Below, one piece after another: positions 54,911 through 63,997 of a DNA stretch of 64,000 nt. Every line of letters starts with the position of its first letter. Positions within the stretch are counted from its first letter, which is position 1. Made by a program: the position numbers and the translations under genes. This DNA is from Ketobacter alkanivorans (GTDB lineage: Bacteria; Pseudomonadota; Gammaproteobacteria; Pseudomonadales; Ketobacteraceae). Where the stretch lies: NCBI RefSeq assembly GCF_002863865.1, contig NZ_CP022684.1, positions 4,221,990 to 4,285,989 on the forward strand, written 5' to 3'. Below the pieces are notes generated by a model. It saw only the letters and a list, made by a program, of their open reading frames with translations. It had not been told where the DNA came from and did no database searches.

Positions 54911-55770
54911 GTCTTTCTTACCCGCATAAGGCCTTCCTGGCACACGGAGGCCACCAGTTTGCCATGCTGATATATTTGCCCGCGGTTAAAGCTGCGCGCA
55001 TTCATCGCACAAGGGCTTTCCATGTCATACAGCAGCCAGTCATCCATGCGCAAAGGATGGTGGAACCACAGTGTGTGATCCAGGCTGGCCGCTTGTAGAT
55101 TCGGATCGATAAACGATAACCCGTGAGGCATCATGCCGGTACCCAGCAGGCCAAAATCCGATGCGTAAGCCAGCAGCGCCTGATGCATGCTTTGATCATC
55201 GTTCATGCTGCCAGAGGCCCGAAACCATACTTGCTTACGGGGCGCTTTGGCTTGTGGATTCAAAAAATCCAGTGGATCCACTGGACGCATTTCGATCGGG
55301 CGCTTCTGCAGCAAGACCGGGCGCACACGCTTATGAACCCGTTCCGCGATTTTAAGCCTTAGTTCATATTCTGATTCCAGGTCATCCGGGGGTGGTACAT
55401 CCGGTAGATCCGCAGCCTGGTGTTCAAAGCCTCGTTCCACAATTTGAAATGAGGCGGACATGTTGAATATGGCTTCACCGTGCTGAATCGCCATCACACG
55501 GCGGGTGGTGAAACTGCCGCCATCTCGAATTCTGTCCACTTCGTACACAATGGGCGCTTGCATGTCGCCGGGGCGCAGAAAGTAAGCATGGAGGGAGTGA
55601 CACTCTCTTTGCTCCTCCAGCGTCCGATAAGCGGCAACCAATGATTGACTGATGACTTGGCCACCAAATACGCTGCGTCCACCCACATCGCGGCTTTCGC
55701 CCCTGAACAGATTCAGTTCGATGGTTTCAAGATCCAACAGATTAATCAGTTCATCCACCAGGTTGTTCAT
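54907..55770 (-). CDS. tesB: Acyl-CoA thioesterase II
   Basis: A 287-residue double-hotdog thioesterase. The start LVDELINLLDLETIELNLFRGES, GGRSVFGGQVISQSLVAA (near 30-48), YASDFGLLGTGMMPHG (near 205, catalytic Asp) and SLDHTLWFHHP (near 230) are all standard for TesB. It hydrolyses medium- to long-chain acyl-CoA to fatty acid and CoA. Confidence 0.95.
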   Translation of the reverse strand: MNNLVDELINLLDLETIELNLFRGESRDVGGRSVFGGQVISQSLVAAYRTLEEQRECHSLHAYFLRPGDMQAPIVYEVDRIRDGGSFTTRRVMAIQHGEAIFNMSASFQIVERGFEHQAADLPDVPPPDDLESEYELRLKIAERVHKRVRPVLLQKRPIEMRPVDPLDFLNPQAKAPRKQVWFRASGSMNDDQSMHQALLAYASDFGLLGTGMMPHGLSFIDPNLQAASLDHTLWFHHPLRMDDWLLYDMESPCAMNARSFNRGQIYQHGKLVASVCQEGLMRVRKT

Positions 55771-55805
55771 CTACTTCTCTCCTGAAAGTGGGTGTATGGA
55801 AACGA

Positions 55806-55830
55806 AGAAGGCGACTTAATGTCGCCTTCT
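55806..55830 (-). terminator. Hairpin after the TRAP permease
   Basis: AGAAGGCGAC (55806-55815) and GTCGCCTTCT (55821-55830) form a perfect 10-bp stem with a TTAAT loop, 44 nt after the permease stop. The minus-strand tail TTCTTCGTTT is only moderately T-rich. Confidence 0.7.
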
Positions 55831-55874
55831 CAGTATAGGGCAGAGCGTCTAACGCGTTGGCCCCGTATGCAGTT

Positions 55875-57962
55875 TTAGAACATTTCCATGTAGACCAGCG
55901 GACCGAAAGCCACCAGAACCAGAGCTATCGTCATGACCGTCAGTGGCAGAACGTAGCGCTCGTGCCGCATCCAGAAGTTCATACCTCTGGTTTCTTCCTT
56001 GGCTTTTTCGATCTCTTCTTCACCAACCACTTGTCGGGTCAGTAGATGGTTTACCGCCACCGGCGGGCTCAGGTAACCCAGTTCGAATGCCACCAGGGTG
56101 ATCATCCAGAAATGCAGAGGGTTGATGCCCTGACTGTAGGCGGCCTGGGCCAGGGTGCCAGACACCAGGATGATGGCGCCAAACGGATCCATGATCATGC
56201 CGATGATGACCAGTACAATAACCAGTGCAATCATGGCGCTCCAGACACTGCCAAAGAAATCGCTTTGGGCGGCAACTTGGTCGAAGATACCGGAATCTTC
56301 GATGACACCACCCACTGTCAGACTCAGGGCCATGATGGATAGCAGGGCACCGATGTGCACGGTTGTATCAGTGGTGGCGCGACGTACGGACATTTCCAGT
56401 GACGAGGCGCGCTGTTCGCCCTCATAGGTTTCGTGGGGCTCTCGCTCGGCGTGTTTGATGGTGTATTCATACACCAACAGAAGCAGGATGATCATGGGCA
56501 ACACGACTGGTGCTGTGTGTTCATCCAAATGGGCGTCCAGCAGGAAGGCATAGGCTGCCGCAGTCACGACAAAAATCAGGATGTAGGGAATAAGAGGGCG
56601 GAATGCGTTGAGGCTGGGCATCAGCGCTTCGGATACCGGCGCGACTTTCATCGGGCCCTGTTTTGCGAGCAATGATACCAGGAAGAACAGGAACGACGTC
56701 AGCAGGAAGACTTTGATACCCCAACCGTACATCATGTCGGTGGTGACTTCCTTATTCAGCATGGCGATTAATAGCACCAGCAAACAGGGACGCAGTACCA
56801 CACCCAAACTGCCGCTCATGGCAGTGGCGGCCAATGCCAGGTTGCGACGGGCACCGACGCGACGCAGCTCTGCGTATACCACTGCACCCATGGCGATGAT
56901 GATGATGCCAGATGCACCTGTGTAAGCTGTGGGAACCGCCATGATGACCACGGCAACAAAGGCCAGCAGCTCAGGGGGCAGTTTCCAGGGTTTGAATACC
57001 CGGAAAATATACTCGCCCAGATAGGTTTGTTTCAGCAGCATACCGACCCAGATGTACAGGCCAATATTCAGGAACAGGGATGCCTGATCCATGATCTTGT
57101 CAACGAACAACACCATTCCCTGAGGGTTGTCGGTTTCAAAAATGAAAAAGCGAGCCGAGCTGATGGCCATGTAGGCAAATAGGGGTACTGATAGTAAGGC
57201 TTTACCAATGGTGCCGCCGGGTTTGGCATCTTTGGGAATGGTGAGCATTCTGAACGCGGTTGCCAGGGTCAGAGTCGCGAAGCCAAATAGATAGAACCAG
57301 CGTATGTGCTCGTTTTGTATCAGGGTGCCTGAAGCCCAGCCGTTGGTCAGGTAGCTGTAGGAGGAGTAGGTTAGGGCAATGTTTGCCACCAGTTGTGCGG
57401 ACAGACCAAAACGATAATCCAGCACGGTCTGCATAGGGCGCAGGCCAATATGATGATGGGTTAGGGTGGCGGTGAGGGCACAGACAAAGAATACGATGGC
57501 AAGAAAGATTTGATTGTTGTCGCGGCGGAACTGGGACAGGGCCGATAGCGCCATATCCACCGAAACGAATTTAGCCAATTGAGGCGTTTTTTGTTCCAGC
57601 GTTTTCTGGGCTGCTTCGTGTTTCATTTTGCACAAAAGCACTTGTTTACCCAGAGATTCTCGAATAGCGCTTTCGTTTATATCGTCACCGCCAAACATGC
57701 CGCCGAAGGGGTCGTTGGCCGCCTCCTGCTGCTTTTGGGCGACGATTCTGGTTACTTCGCTTTCCAGATCTATGTTCGGGTCACAGGATGGTATGGGGAC
57801 ATCAAGTCTGAGGATGTGATAGTCAGGCCAGATATGGTTGCCCAGTTTGTTGAGCTGAGAGTTCAGGTTCTCTCCGATACTGAGTAACAGTACCCCCAAA
57901 AGCACTACGAAAACGGGTAAAGAGGACAGCCACTCGCGCAGATTGCGTCCCAAAAAATTCAT
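55875..57962 (-). CDS. TRAP-type transporter, large permease subunit (fused form)
   Basis: About 695 residues with many membrane segments. The C-terminal two-thirds is a DctM-like permease, with IIIIAMGAVVYAELRR and GLxPLHFWMITLVAFELGYLSPPVAVNHLL as family-like segments. The N-terminal third has a first membrane helix, a roughly 110-residue soluble loop rich in charged residues and with Cys (SCDPNIDLES, KQVLLCKMKHE), and further helices, which may supply a DctQ-like part. ATG at 57962 is favoured because GGTGG lies 8-9 nt upstream; ATGs at 57968 and 57980 are alternatives. It pairs with the binding protein and TatT-like gene upstream. Substrate unknown. Confidence 0.85.
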   Translation of the reverse strand: MNFLGRNLREWLSSLPVFVVLLGVLLLSIGENLNSQLNKLGNHIWPDYHILRLDVPIPSCDPNIDLESEVTRIVAQKQQEAANDPFGGMFGGDDINESAIRESLGKQVLLCKMKHEAAQKTLEQKTPQLAKFVSVDMALSALSQFRRDNNQIFLAIVFFVCALTATLTHHHIGLRPMQTVLDYRFGLSAQLVANIALTYSSYSYLTNGWASGTLIQNEHIRWFYLFGFATLTLATAFRMLTIPKDAKPGGTIGKALLSVPLFAYMAISSARFFIFETDNPQGMVLFVDKIMDQASLFLNIGLYIWVGMLLKQTYLGEYIFRVFKPWKLPPELLAFVAVVIMAVPTAYTGASGIIIIAMGAVVYAELRRVGARRNLALAATAMSGSLGVVLRPCLLVLLIAMLNKEVTTDMMYGWGIKVFLLTSFLFFLVSLLAKQGPMKVAPVSEALMPSLNAFRPLIPYILIFVVTAAAYAFLLDAHLDEHTAPVVLPMIILLLLVYEYTIKHAEREPHETYEGEQRASSLEMSVRRATTDTTVHIGALLSIMALSLTVGGVIEDSGIFDQVAAQSDFFGSVWSAMIALVIVLVIIGMIMDPFGAIILVSGTLAQAAYSQGINPLHFWMITLVAFELGYLSPPVAVNHLLTRQVVGEEEIEKAKEETRGMNFWMRHERYVLPLTVMTIALVLVAFGPLVYMEMF

Positions 57963-58161
57963 GTTCATGTCCCACCACATCTAATTTTTGTGATTTAAGC
58001 TTGTTGTAATTGTTGCTAATGCTGCTAACTAGACTGGGCTCCAGTAAAAATATTACAGGGTCTGAAGCAAAACAGTCGTTATCCCTCTCGTTAATGGCAG
58101 CAAGACAAGCAATACAAGTAATGTCGAAAAAAATAAAGCAGCAAATTATAAGAGTGTCAGC

Positions 58162-58187
58162 CATTGTGTGCCATACATCACACAATG
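58162..58187. promoter_or_regulatory. Inverted repeat upstream of TRAP permease, CRP-like half-sites
   Basis: CATTGTGTG (58162-58170) and CACACAATG (58179-58187) are perfect reverse complements with 8 nt between. The arms contain TGTG and CACA, as in CRP-family sites, but the internal spacing differs from TGTGA-N6-TCACA. It lies 200 nt upstream of the permease start. Confidence 0.5.
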
Positions 58188-58248
58188 ATTTCCCAAACTT
58201 TTACACTAATTCGATTTGTAATGTAAGGATGATTGTATTTTGGGGCAT

Positions 58249-58286
58249 AAAAAAAGCAGGCTGACTTAAAAGCCACGCCTGCTTTT
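58249..58286 (-). terminator. Rho-independent terminator after TRAP binding protein gene
   Basis: AAAAGCAGGC (58252-58261) and GCCTGCTTTT (58277-58286) form a 10-bp stem with a 15-nt loop; on the minus strand it is followed by seven T residues. It begins 17 nt after the binding-protein stop. Confidence 0.88.
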
Positions 58287-58302
58287 GTCTCTCCGCTGCG
58301 GC

Positions 58303-59322
58303 TTATTCGCGATCTTTCGCGGTGCATTCCGCCAGAGCTGGGTCTTTTTGACAACGTACCTTGCTTAAGAAGGACAGCATTTTGCCATCATACAGGCCTT
58401 GATCTCGCAGGGTCAGGCGTGATTGACGGAACATTTCCATGTAGCCTTCTTTGTCGCCCTGGGGCAGATCCAGCCAGTAGCTGGGCTTGATGCTTTTTTC
58501 AGCGGCGTTTACGACTTCCATAGCGCGGCTGTATTGGTTCCAGGCGTATTCACGCGAGCTTTGACCAAAGCCTGCCGGGAAGCGATCATGTCGTGCCACG
58601 ATCTGAGCGGTGAGTTGCAGGATGGAGAAGTTAATCACAGCGCCGTTGTCGCCCAGGCCTTTGTAAAGCTCCAGAGCGTTGTAGGCCACCGCAGGAGCAC
58701 CGATGATATCAACGCTGCCGTTGTTGAACATGGAGCCAAAGTTGGTGAGTGATACGGATACAGGTGATGCACCCACGGACTCGATCATGATGGCTTGCGC
58801 CTTATCGAAATCCATTGCTGCGAACTTTTTACCGGCCAGCTCAGCAACGGTATCAATGGTGCGATCGTTGGTGAACAGGTAGGCGGCACCACCAGGCAGG
58901 ATGCCGGTGATTTCATATTCGCCAGAGGTCATCAGTTTAGCCAGCTTGGGATCTGCCAGATATTGCAGAACCACTTGCATGTGATCCGATGAGGGGATGG
59001 AGCCAATGGAATCCAGAGTGCCCGTGAAGGAGTTGAATTCACGTGCCCGCAAACCAGTGATGCCAGCAGCGTCACAGGCGCCAGACTTCAAGTCTTCGGC
59101 GGCGATCTTTTCATCAGTGTAAACTTTCAGCTCAAGATCTACACCCCACTTGATAGCTTCCAGACGATAATCTTCCATCTGGCTGGCAACTGGGCCGGAC
59201 TTGCCGACGATATCCCATACACACAGAGTTCGCTTGGGCAGGTCAGCAGAAAAAGCGGAAGTGCTCAGTGCCATGGCACCGGCGGCGATTGGGGTAAATA
59301 CAGATTTTAGCAGTTTGTTCAT
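58303..59322 (-). CDS. DUF6091-type putative solute-binding protein
   Basis: A 339-residue periplasmic protein with a signal peptide (FTPIAAGAMALSTSAFSADLP). The mature protein resembles TRAP DctP-like binding proteins of the DUF6091 kind: CVWDIVGKSGPVASQMEDYRLEAIKWG, then SGACDAAGITGLRAREFN and GGAAYLFTNDRTIDTVAELAGKKFAAMDFDKAQ. Two Cys at the C-terminus (RCQKDPALAEC) may form a disulfide. It lies between the TatT-like lipoprotein and the permease. The ligand is not predictable. Confidence 0.85.
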   Translation of the reverse strand: MNKLLKSVFTPIAAGAMALSTSAFSADLPKRTLCVWDIVGKSGPVASQMEDYRLEAIKWGVDLELKVYTDEKIAAEDLKSGACDAAGITGLRAREFNSFTGTLDSIGSIPSSDHMQVVLQYLADPKLAKLMTSGEYEITGILPGGAAYLFTNDRTIDTVAELAGKKFAAMDFDKAQAIMIESVGASPVSVSLTNFGSMFNNGSVDIIGAPAVAYNALELYKGLGDNGAVINFSILQLTAQIVARHDRFPAGFGQSSREYAWNQYSRAMEVVNAAEKSIKPSYWLDLPQGDKEGYMEMFRQSRLTLRDQGLYDGKMLSFLSKVRCQKDPALAECTAKDRE

Positions 59323-59435
59323 AGCCTCATCCGGAAGTTATGGTTTTTATTGTGGCGATAACCGGGGCTGCCTGAGCAGCCCCTTGTGTATCACCAAGTT
59401 GGTGTCGATGTTGTGTAGATAGTTTCTTTATTGTC

Positions 59436-60488
59436 TTAAAGGAGATCATCCAGCAAGTTCTGGTCGAGTTTTATCTCTTTCTTTTTATCATCCCAGAAGG
59501 TGCCGTAAGCGCCGATGGGGGTGCGGGTACCGGTGGCTTCAGTCCACATGCGATCAGATAATTCCAGCAGAATATCCGCAGCCATCACGTCCATCATACG
59601 ATACTCTCGGTTTGGCGCGGTGGACTTGATTGAGTTCGCATGTTCGCGAATGATTTCACGTACGCGGCGATTGTTACTGTCGTTATAGGACACCAGAGCA
59701 TCCAATGCGGATGCCAAACGTACGCCTTCATCCATACCCAAGTGGCGGGCTTTGGTCAGCTCGGCCCAGGCATCGGTGCCAGCTGGTGTTACGCCGGGAA
59801 TAATGGTCCACAGTGCAGAGCGAATGGCTTTGGGCAGGCCCCACCATTTTTTGTTGTGCTTGGCGTCATCCAGACAGGCAGCACCACGTTCTGCTTTGGG
59901 GGCTACATTGAAGGGAACGCCTACGGCCATGTCTGCTTGTACGTCAGACAGTGCAGCCTGCAGGCCGGCAACCGCACCCAGCATCCAAATCAACTGTTCG
60001 AAGTCATTATCAAATAAGGGGCATTCTTCGCCGGGCTCGCCCAGGGCGCGTACCAGTGCTTGATAGCTGTGGTAGTAGCGGGCGGCTGCCATTGCATGCC
60101 AGCGCTTGGATTGAATGCGAGCATCTTTAGCTTGCGTGATGCGCTTTTCGCCTGAGAACCGAATGTATTCAAGTTCGTGTTGGAACGCCCGTTGAGTGGC
60201 GCAGGTTCCACCCACCAAGCCCAGCAATACTTCCAGTTGATCTGGTGGTGTGGTGACGGTAGAGAATGAGAGCAGCAGCGGAGTCAGTGCTTCGCCGGAT
60301 GCACAGGCAATCTTTGAATCGTCGGTTGTCAGCAAGTAGGGAACCATTACATCTTCTCCGATGTTGGTCATGGTGTCCCCTGTTACTTTATAGATTGCAG
60401 CTGAACAGCCGCTTAACAGAACTATCCCAAATGCTGTCGCTATAGTAGCCAATTTTTTGGCCAAGCGACCTTTAAAAGTAAAATGCAT
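59436..60488 (-). CDS. TatT-like lipoprotein of the TRAP system
   Basis: About 350 residues. ATG at 60488 with GGGAG upstream gives a lipoprotein signal with lipobox LLSGC (KLATIATAFGIVLLSGC). The helical mature part, with LLLSFSTVTTPPDQLEVLLGLVGGTCATQRAFQHELEYIRFSG and many Ala-rich helices, fits the TRAP-associated TatT component family (helical repeat, T component). This is supported by the neighbouring binding protein and permease. The longer reading from 60587 lacks a signal and is rejected. Confidence 0.72.
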   Translation of the reverse strand: MHFTFKGRLAKKLATIATAFGIVLLSGCSAAIYKVTGDTMTNIGEDVMVPYLLTTDDSKIACASGEALTPLLLSFSTVTTPPDQLEVLLGLVGGTCATQRAFQHELEYIRFSGEKRITQAKDARIQSKRWHAMAAARYYHSYQALVRALGEPGEECPLFDNDFEQLIWMLGAVAGLQAALSDVQADMAVGVPFNVAPKAERGAACLDDAKHNKKWWGLPKAIRSALWTIIPGVTPAGTDAWAELTKARHLGMDEGVRLASALDALVSYNDSNNRRVREIIREHANSIKSTAPNREYRMMDVMAADILLELSDRMWTEATGTRTPIGAYGTFWDDKKKEIKLDQNLLDDLL

Positions 60489-60713
60489 GTGTAGCTCCCT
60501 ACATTTTATTATTGTGGTTATAACGTTTTTGTTAGTTTTTGCATCGTTTAATAAGAGTCTGAAACGCCCATACGGTACATCGCTCATACCTTATAGGCAA
60601 GTTCCTATCAATAAATAAACTTTTAAAATTACACAAAAAAACAATATAAATGTTGCGCCTTGGGTTTTGGGATTTAAGACATTATTTTGTATACGTCTCA
60701 GGCCGAACGTTGA

Positions 60714-60932
60714 TCAATTGAACTGATCTTTGATGGCTTTCCCGGCATCTTCGATGGCTTCACCGCTTTGTTTAAGCAGTTCACTGCCGGAATCTTTCAT
60801 GCGGGTGTTGATGCGGTTATCGTTGAAGGGGTTGCTTAATACCGGCTGGTCTCTGCCGATGTTGACGCCAGCGGCGACTCCCAAAACGCCTCCTACGAAA
60901 AGTCCCAAAATCAGATACTTAATGGCTTTCAT
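60714..60932 (-). CDS. Small single-pass membrane or exported protein
   Basis: A 72-residue protein with an N-terminal hydrophobic segment (YLILGLFVGGVLGVAAGVNIG) followed by a polar helical tail (SELLKQSGEAIEDAGKAIKDQFN). ATG at 60932 follows GGGCGAGCTGAG; the longer reading adds a non-hydrophobic leader. Divergent from dinG across 90 nt. No family recognised. Confidence 0.65.
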   Translation of the reverse strand: MKAIKYLILGLFVGGVLGVAAGVNIGRDQPVLSNPFNDNRINTRMKDSGSELLKQSGEAIEDAGKAIKDQFN

Positions 60933-61022
60933 CTCAGCTCGCCCTCTGTTGTTTGCTGATCGGTTATTGCGGCTCGCTAGTGTAGAATAAGCGCTCATTA
61001 TTATCCATTGGCACCGCGGCAG

Positions 61023-63158
61023 ATGTTATCAGACGAACTCAAGCAACAGATTCAGCAGGCATACAGTACATTTCTGGACAGAAAAAGTTTGAAGCCTCGC
61101 TATGGGCAGCGTTTGATGATTGCCGAGATCGCCAAGGGGTTGGCCGCTATTGAGCAAGACAGCGAGGCCAAGCGTACCAGTGATAATCACATCGTGGTGA
61201 TTGAGGCTGGCACCGGCACCGGCAAGACCCTGGCTTATTTGCTGGGGGTGATGCCAGTGGCGAAAGCCATGGGAAAAAAGGTGGTGTTGGCGACGGCCAC
61301 GGTGGCGCTGCAGGATCAGGTGGTTAATAAGGATATCCCGGAAACGCTCAAGCAGAGCGGATTTTCGTTCACCTATGCGCTGGCCAAGGGGCGTGGACGC
61401 TATTTATGTCTGAGCAAGCTGGATCGGCTGATGACGCCGGGTCAGGATGCGGGCTCTACATTGGCGCTATGGGATGATTTTCAGCAGTTTGCGGTGGATA
61501 AGCACGAAGCTGAATTATATCGGGCGATGGATAAGGCGATTGAGGCCCGCGACTGGGACGGAGATCGGGATCGCTGGCAGGATGCGGTGGAAGACCTGAC
61601 TTGGCGCAGGGTGACCAATGATCATCGCGGCTGTACTGGTCGCAGCTGTGGGTTTTATGAGGATTGCCCATTCTATATGGCCCGCAACGATATTTATCGG
61701 GCCGATCTGATTGTTGCAAATCACGACCTGGTGCTGGCAGATCTGGCCATGGGCGGGGGAGTGGTTTTACCTGCGCCGGAAGACACTATCTATATCTTCG
61801 ATGAAGGCCATCATTTGCCTGATAAGGCGCTTAATCACTTTTCATGCTCTTCGCAGGTGCGCAGTACCCTGGGATGGTTGCAGGATTTGATCAAGATGCT
61901 GGATTCGCTGGTGGACAGCTCTGATGCCCAGGGTATGGCGGCTAATGTTGCGGCTACGGTAAAGGATTTGAATGAGGGATTGTCGGAAAGCCTGGGTTTG
62001 CTGCTGGCAACCCTGACGCCTTTGGCAGAGCGTACCGATCAGCTTGATTCTGATCAGGGCAAGCTGGTGTATCGCTTTGAGAACGGAGTGGTGCCCGAAG
62101 CGCTGCGTGATCAGGCCGCGCAATTGGTGCAGCCCTCGCAGGAGTTGGTAAAGCAGTTGCAGCTGGTGGTGGATTGGCTGCAGGAGGGTATGGAAGGCAA
62201 GCGTTCGGATATTGCCAAGCCTGATGCGGAGGCCTGGATGCCGCTTATGTCCACTCAGCTGGCGCGAGCAGAGGCGTTGATGACCGTGTGGATGCGCTAT
62301 CAATTGCAGGATGAAGACAATCGCGCTCCGGTTGCACGTTGGTTGAACTTCACCCAGACCGGGCAAGGCCTGGATGTGGAGTTGTCGGCCTGCCCGGTAC
62401 TGGCCAGCGATGTGTTGGCCCGTTACCTGTGGCACCGTGCGTTTGCTGCCGTAGTGACCAGCGCCACACTGACGGCTCTGGGTACGTTTGAACGTTTCCG
62501 TTTTCGTTCCGGCGTATTGCCTACCAGCCATTTCAGCGTGGTGCCGAGCCCCTTTGATTATCAGGCCAGCGGCCGCATTGTGGTGCCTGATCTGGCCTGT
62601 GATCCCAGTAATGGCGTACAGCATACGGATCATCTGGTGTCGTATATTCAGCGTATCTGGCAGCAGCAGTTGGGCACTTTGGTGCTGTTCAGCTCCCGTC
62701 GCCAGATGGAAGAGGTGTGTGAGCTGTTGCCTGCCGACGTGCAGGATCGAGTGCTGGCACAGGGGCGGCTGGGCAAGGCGGAAATGGTTCGGCGTCATAA
62801 AGAGGCTGTGGATGCAGGGGAGCACAGTGTGCTGTTCGGCTTGGCCAGTTTTGCTGAGGGGGTGGATTTACCAGGGGCCTATTGCAGTTGTGTGTTGATT
62901 GCCCGGCTGCCGTTCTCGGTGCCGGAAGACCCGGTGGATGCCACATTGGCGGAGTGGATTCAGAAACGGGGTGGCAACCCTTTCATGCAGATTGCGGTGC
63001 CCGATGCCGCTATCCGGCTGAAGCAGGCGGCGGGGCGCTTGTTGCGTACGGAGTCCGATCGCGGCGAGATCGTTATATTCGATCGCCGCATTATTGATAA
63101 GCGCTACGGCAAGCTCCTGTTGCAGAGCCTGCCGCCATTCCCCTTGATCAAAGAGTGA
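61023..63158 (+). CDS. dinG: ATP-dependent DNA helicase DinG
   Basis: About 711 residues of an XPD-like Fe-S helicase. Walker A is EAGTGTGKTLAY (near 55), the DEAH box FDEGHH (near 258), and the Fe-S cluster Cys are in GRYLCLSKL, CTGRSCGF and DCPFYM (near 120-220). The C-terminal motifs include LLFSSRRQMEEV and AAGRLLRTESDRGE. DinG unwinds 5'-3', resolving R-loops and other blocks. ATG at 61023 is preferred to TTG at 61008. I found no SOS box in its upstream region. Confidence 0.93.
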   Translation: MLSDELKQQIQQAYSTFLDRKSLKPRYGQRLMIAEIAKGLAAIEQDSEAKRTSDNHIVVIEAGTGTGKTLAYLLGVMPVAKAMGKKVVLATATVALQDQVVNKDIPETLKQSGFSFTYALAKGRGRYLCLSKLDRLMTPGQDAGSTLALWDDFQQFAVDKHEAELYRAMDKAIEARDWDGDRDRWQDAVEDLTWRRVTNDHRGCTGRSCGFYEDCPFYMARNDIYRADLIVANHDLVLADLAMGGGVVLPAPEDTIYIFDEGHHLPDKALNHFSCSSQVRSTLGWLQDLIKMLDSLVDSSDAQGMAANVAATVKDLNEGLSESLGLLLATLTPLAERTDQLDSDQGKLVYRFENGVVPEALRDQAAQLVQPSQELVKQLQLVVDWLQEGMEGKRSDIAKPDAEAWMPLMSTQLARAEALMTVWMRYQLQDEDNRAPVARWLNFTQTGQGLDVELSACPVLASDVLARYLWHRAFAAVVTSATLTALGTFERFRFRSGVLPTSHFSVVPSPFDYQASGRIVVPDLACDPSNGVQHTDHLVSYIQRIWQQQLGTLVLFSSRRQMEEVCELLPADVQDRVLAQGRLGKAEMVRRHKEAVDAGEHSVLFGLASFAEGVDLPGAYCSCVLIARLPFSVPEDPVDATLAEWIQKRGGNPFMQIAVPDAAIRLKQAAGRLLRTESDRGEIVIFDRRIIDKRYGKLLLQSLPPFPLIKE

Positions 63159-63173
63159 TCTTGGTCGATGGGG

Positions 63174-63872
63174 TTAGTTCAGTGCCGCGCGCAGATAGAA
63201 CTGACTGGTGAAGTCGACATAGGTGCCCAGTTGCTGGGGCTCCAGCTTTTTCACAACCTTGTGGATGACGGCATTTGAGGCCTGTTTGACCCCATCGATC
63301 CCAAGATGGAGTAGTTTGCGGGTCACTGCACCTAATTTGACCGATTCTGCCGGGCGCAAGAAGAATCCGTCGATAATGGTTTCAATCAAACGTTCATAAC
63401 GCCGCATTATGCTTTCGATATCTGTGGGGGAGAAGTGAGCCTGATCGCCTTTCTCGCTTAGGATATCGTCCAGATCTTTTGCCAGCGATGAATCAATTGG
63501 CTGTGCGAGATACCAATCACCGGAACGATCTGGCTGAGTGTTCTTGATCATGTTCTGCCACAGTGTGGCTACTTTTTGCATATCAGACGTGCTGGCCTTT
63601 TTGTAGATCTTGGCAGACAGCATCGCCGAGGCCTTGTTGCTGGTGCTGGCGCACATGTTGATGACTTTCTGACCAACGCTGTTGACCTGGGCTATTTCGG
63701 CAGTTTGTACCAGCAGGTAATCAATCACTTCATCCGTTAGCTGTAAGATCACCTTATAGAAGTATTCACCAGACTTGGCGTGACTGTCGGCAGCGGCCTC
63801 TAGAAACTGGTTGGAGAGTGATTGCAACTTTGGGCTGAACGGAAAGCCAATATGGGGAGTCACAGAGGTCAT
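63174..63872 (-). CDS. Unrecognised helical protein
   Basis: A 232-residue soluble, mostly helical protein with no signal peptide or membrane segment. Motif-like stretches are QFLEAAADSHAKSGEYFYKVILQLTDEVIDYLLVQTAEIA (near 23-62) and LLHLGIDGVKQASNAVIHKVVKKLEP (near 186-212). It converges with dinG 15 nt away. No family was recognised. Confidence 0.7.
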   Translation of the reverse strand: MTSVTPHIGFPFSPKLQSLSNQFLEAAADSHAKSGEYFYKVILQLTDEVIDYLLVQTAEIAQVNSVGQKVINMCASTSNKASAMLSAKIYKKASTSDMQKVATLWQNMIKNTQPDRSGDWYLAQPIDSSLAKDLDDILSEKGDQAHFSPTDIESIMRRYERLIETIIDGFFLRPAESVKLGAVTRKLLHLGIDGVKQASNAVIHKVVKKLEPQQLGTYVDFTSQFYLRAALN

Positions 63873-63974
63873 TGGGAAGCCTTGTTTTAGTTTTGAATGG
63901 TGTTTGTTCTACGGGATTGGAGATTACCTGCGTTTGTTTGGTAGCACAATATTTTCACTTGGCAAGTTTTTTAG

Positions 63975-63997
63975 TTTTCCACAGATGTTGTGGATAA
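63975..63997. promoter_or_regulatory. Inverted pair of DnaA-box-like sites
   Basis: TTTTCCACA (63975-63983; one mismatch) and TGTGGATAA (63989-63997; exact TTATCCACA reverse complement) face each other with 5 nt between, the same geometry as the pair at 43815-43837. It lies about 100 nt upstream of the unknown minus-strand gene and close to the right edge. Confidence 0.6.

Larger units (their letters stand above)
57963..58302. other. Intergenic region between TRAP permease and binding protein genes
   Basis: These about 340 nt hold no supported gene. They contain the binding-protein terminator (58249-58286) and the CATTGTGTG inverted repeat (58162-58187). The gap suggests that the permease has its own promoter. 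Confidence 0.65.

Noticed and set aside
60933..61022. SOS control of dinG
   Set aside because: No CTGT-N8-ACAG is present in the upstream region.
61842..62825. Minus-strand open frame opposite dinG
   Set aside because: Shadow of the helicase gene; composition rich in His, Gln and Arg without domain features.
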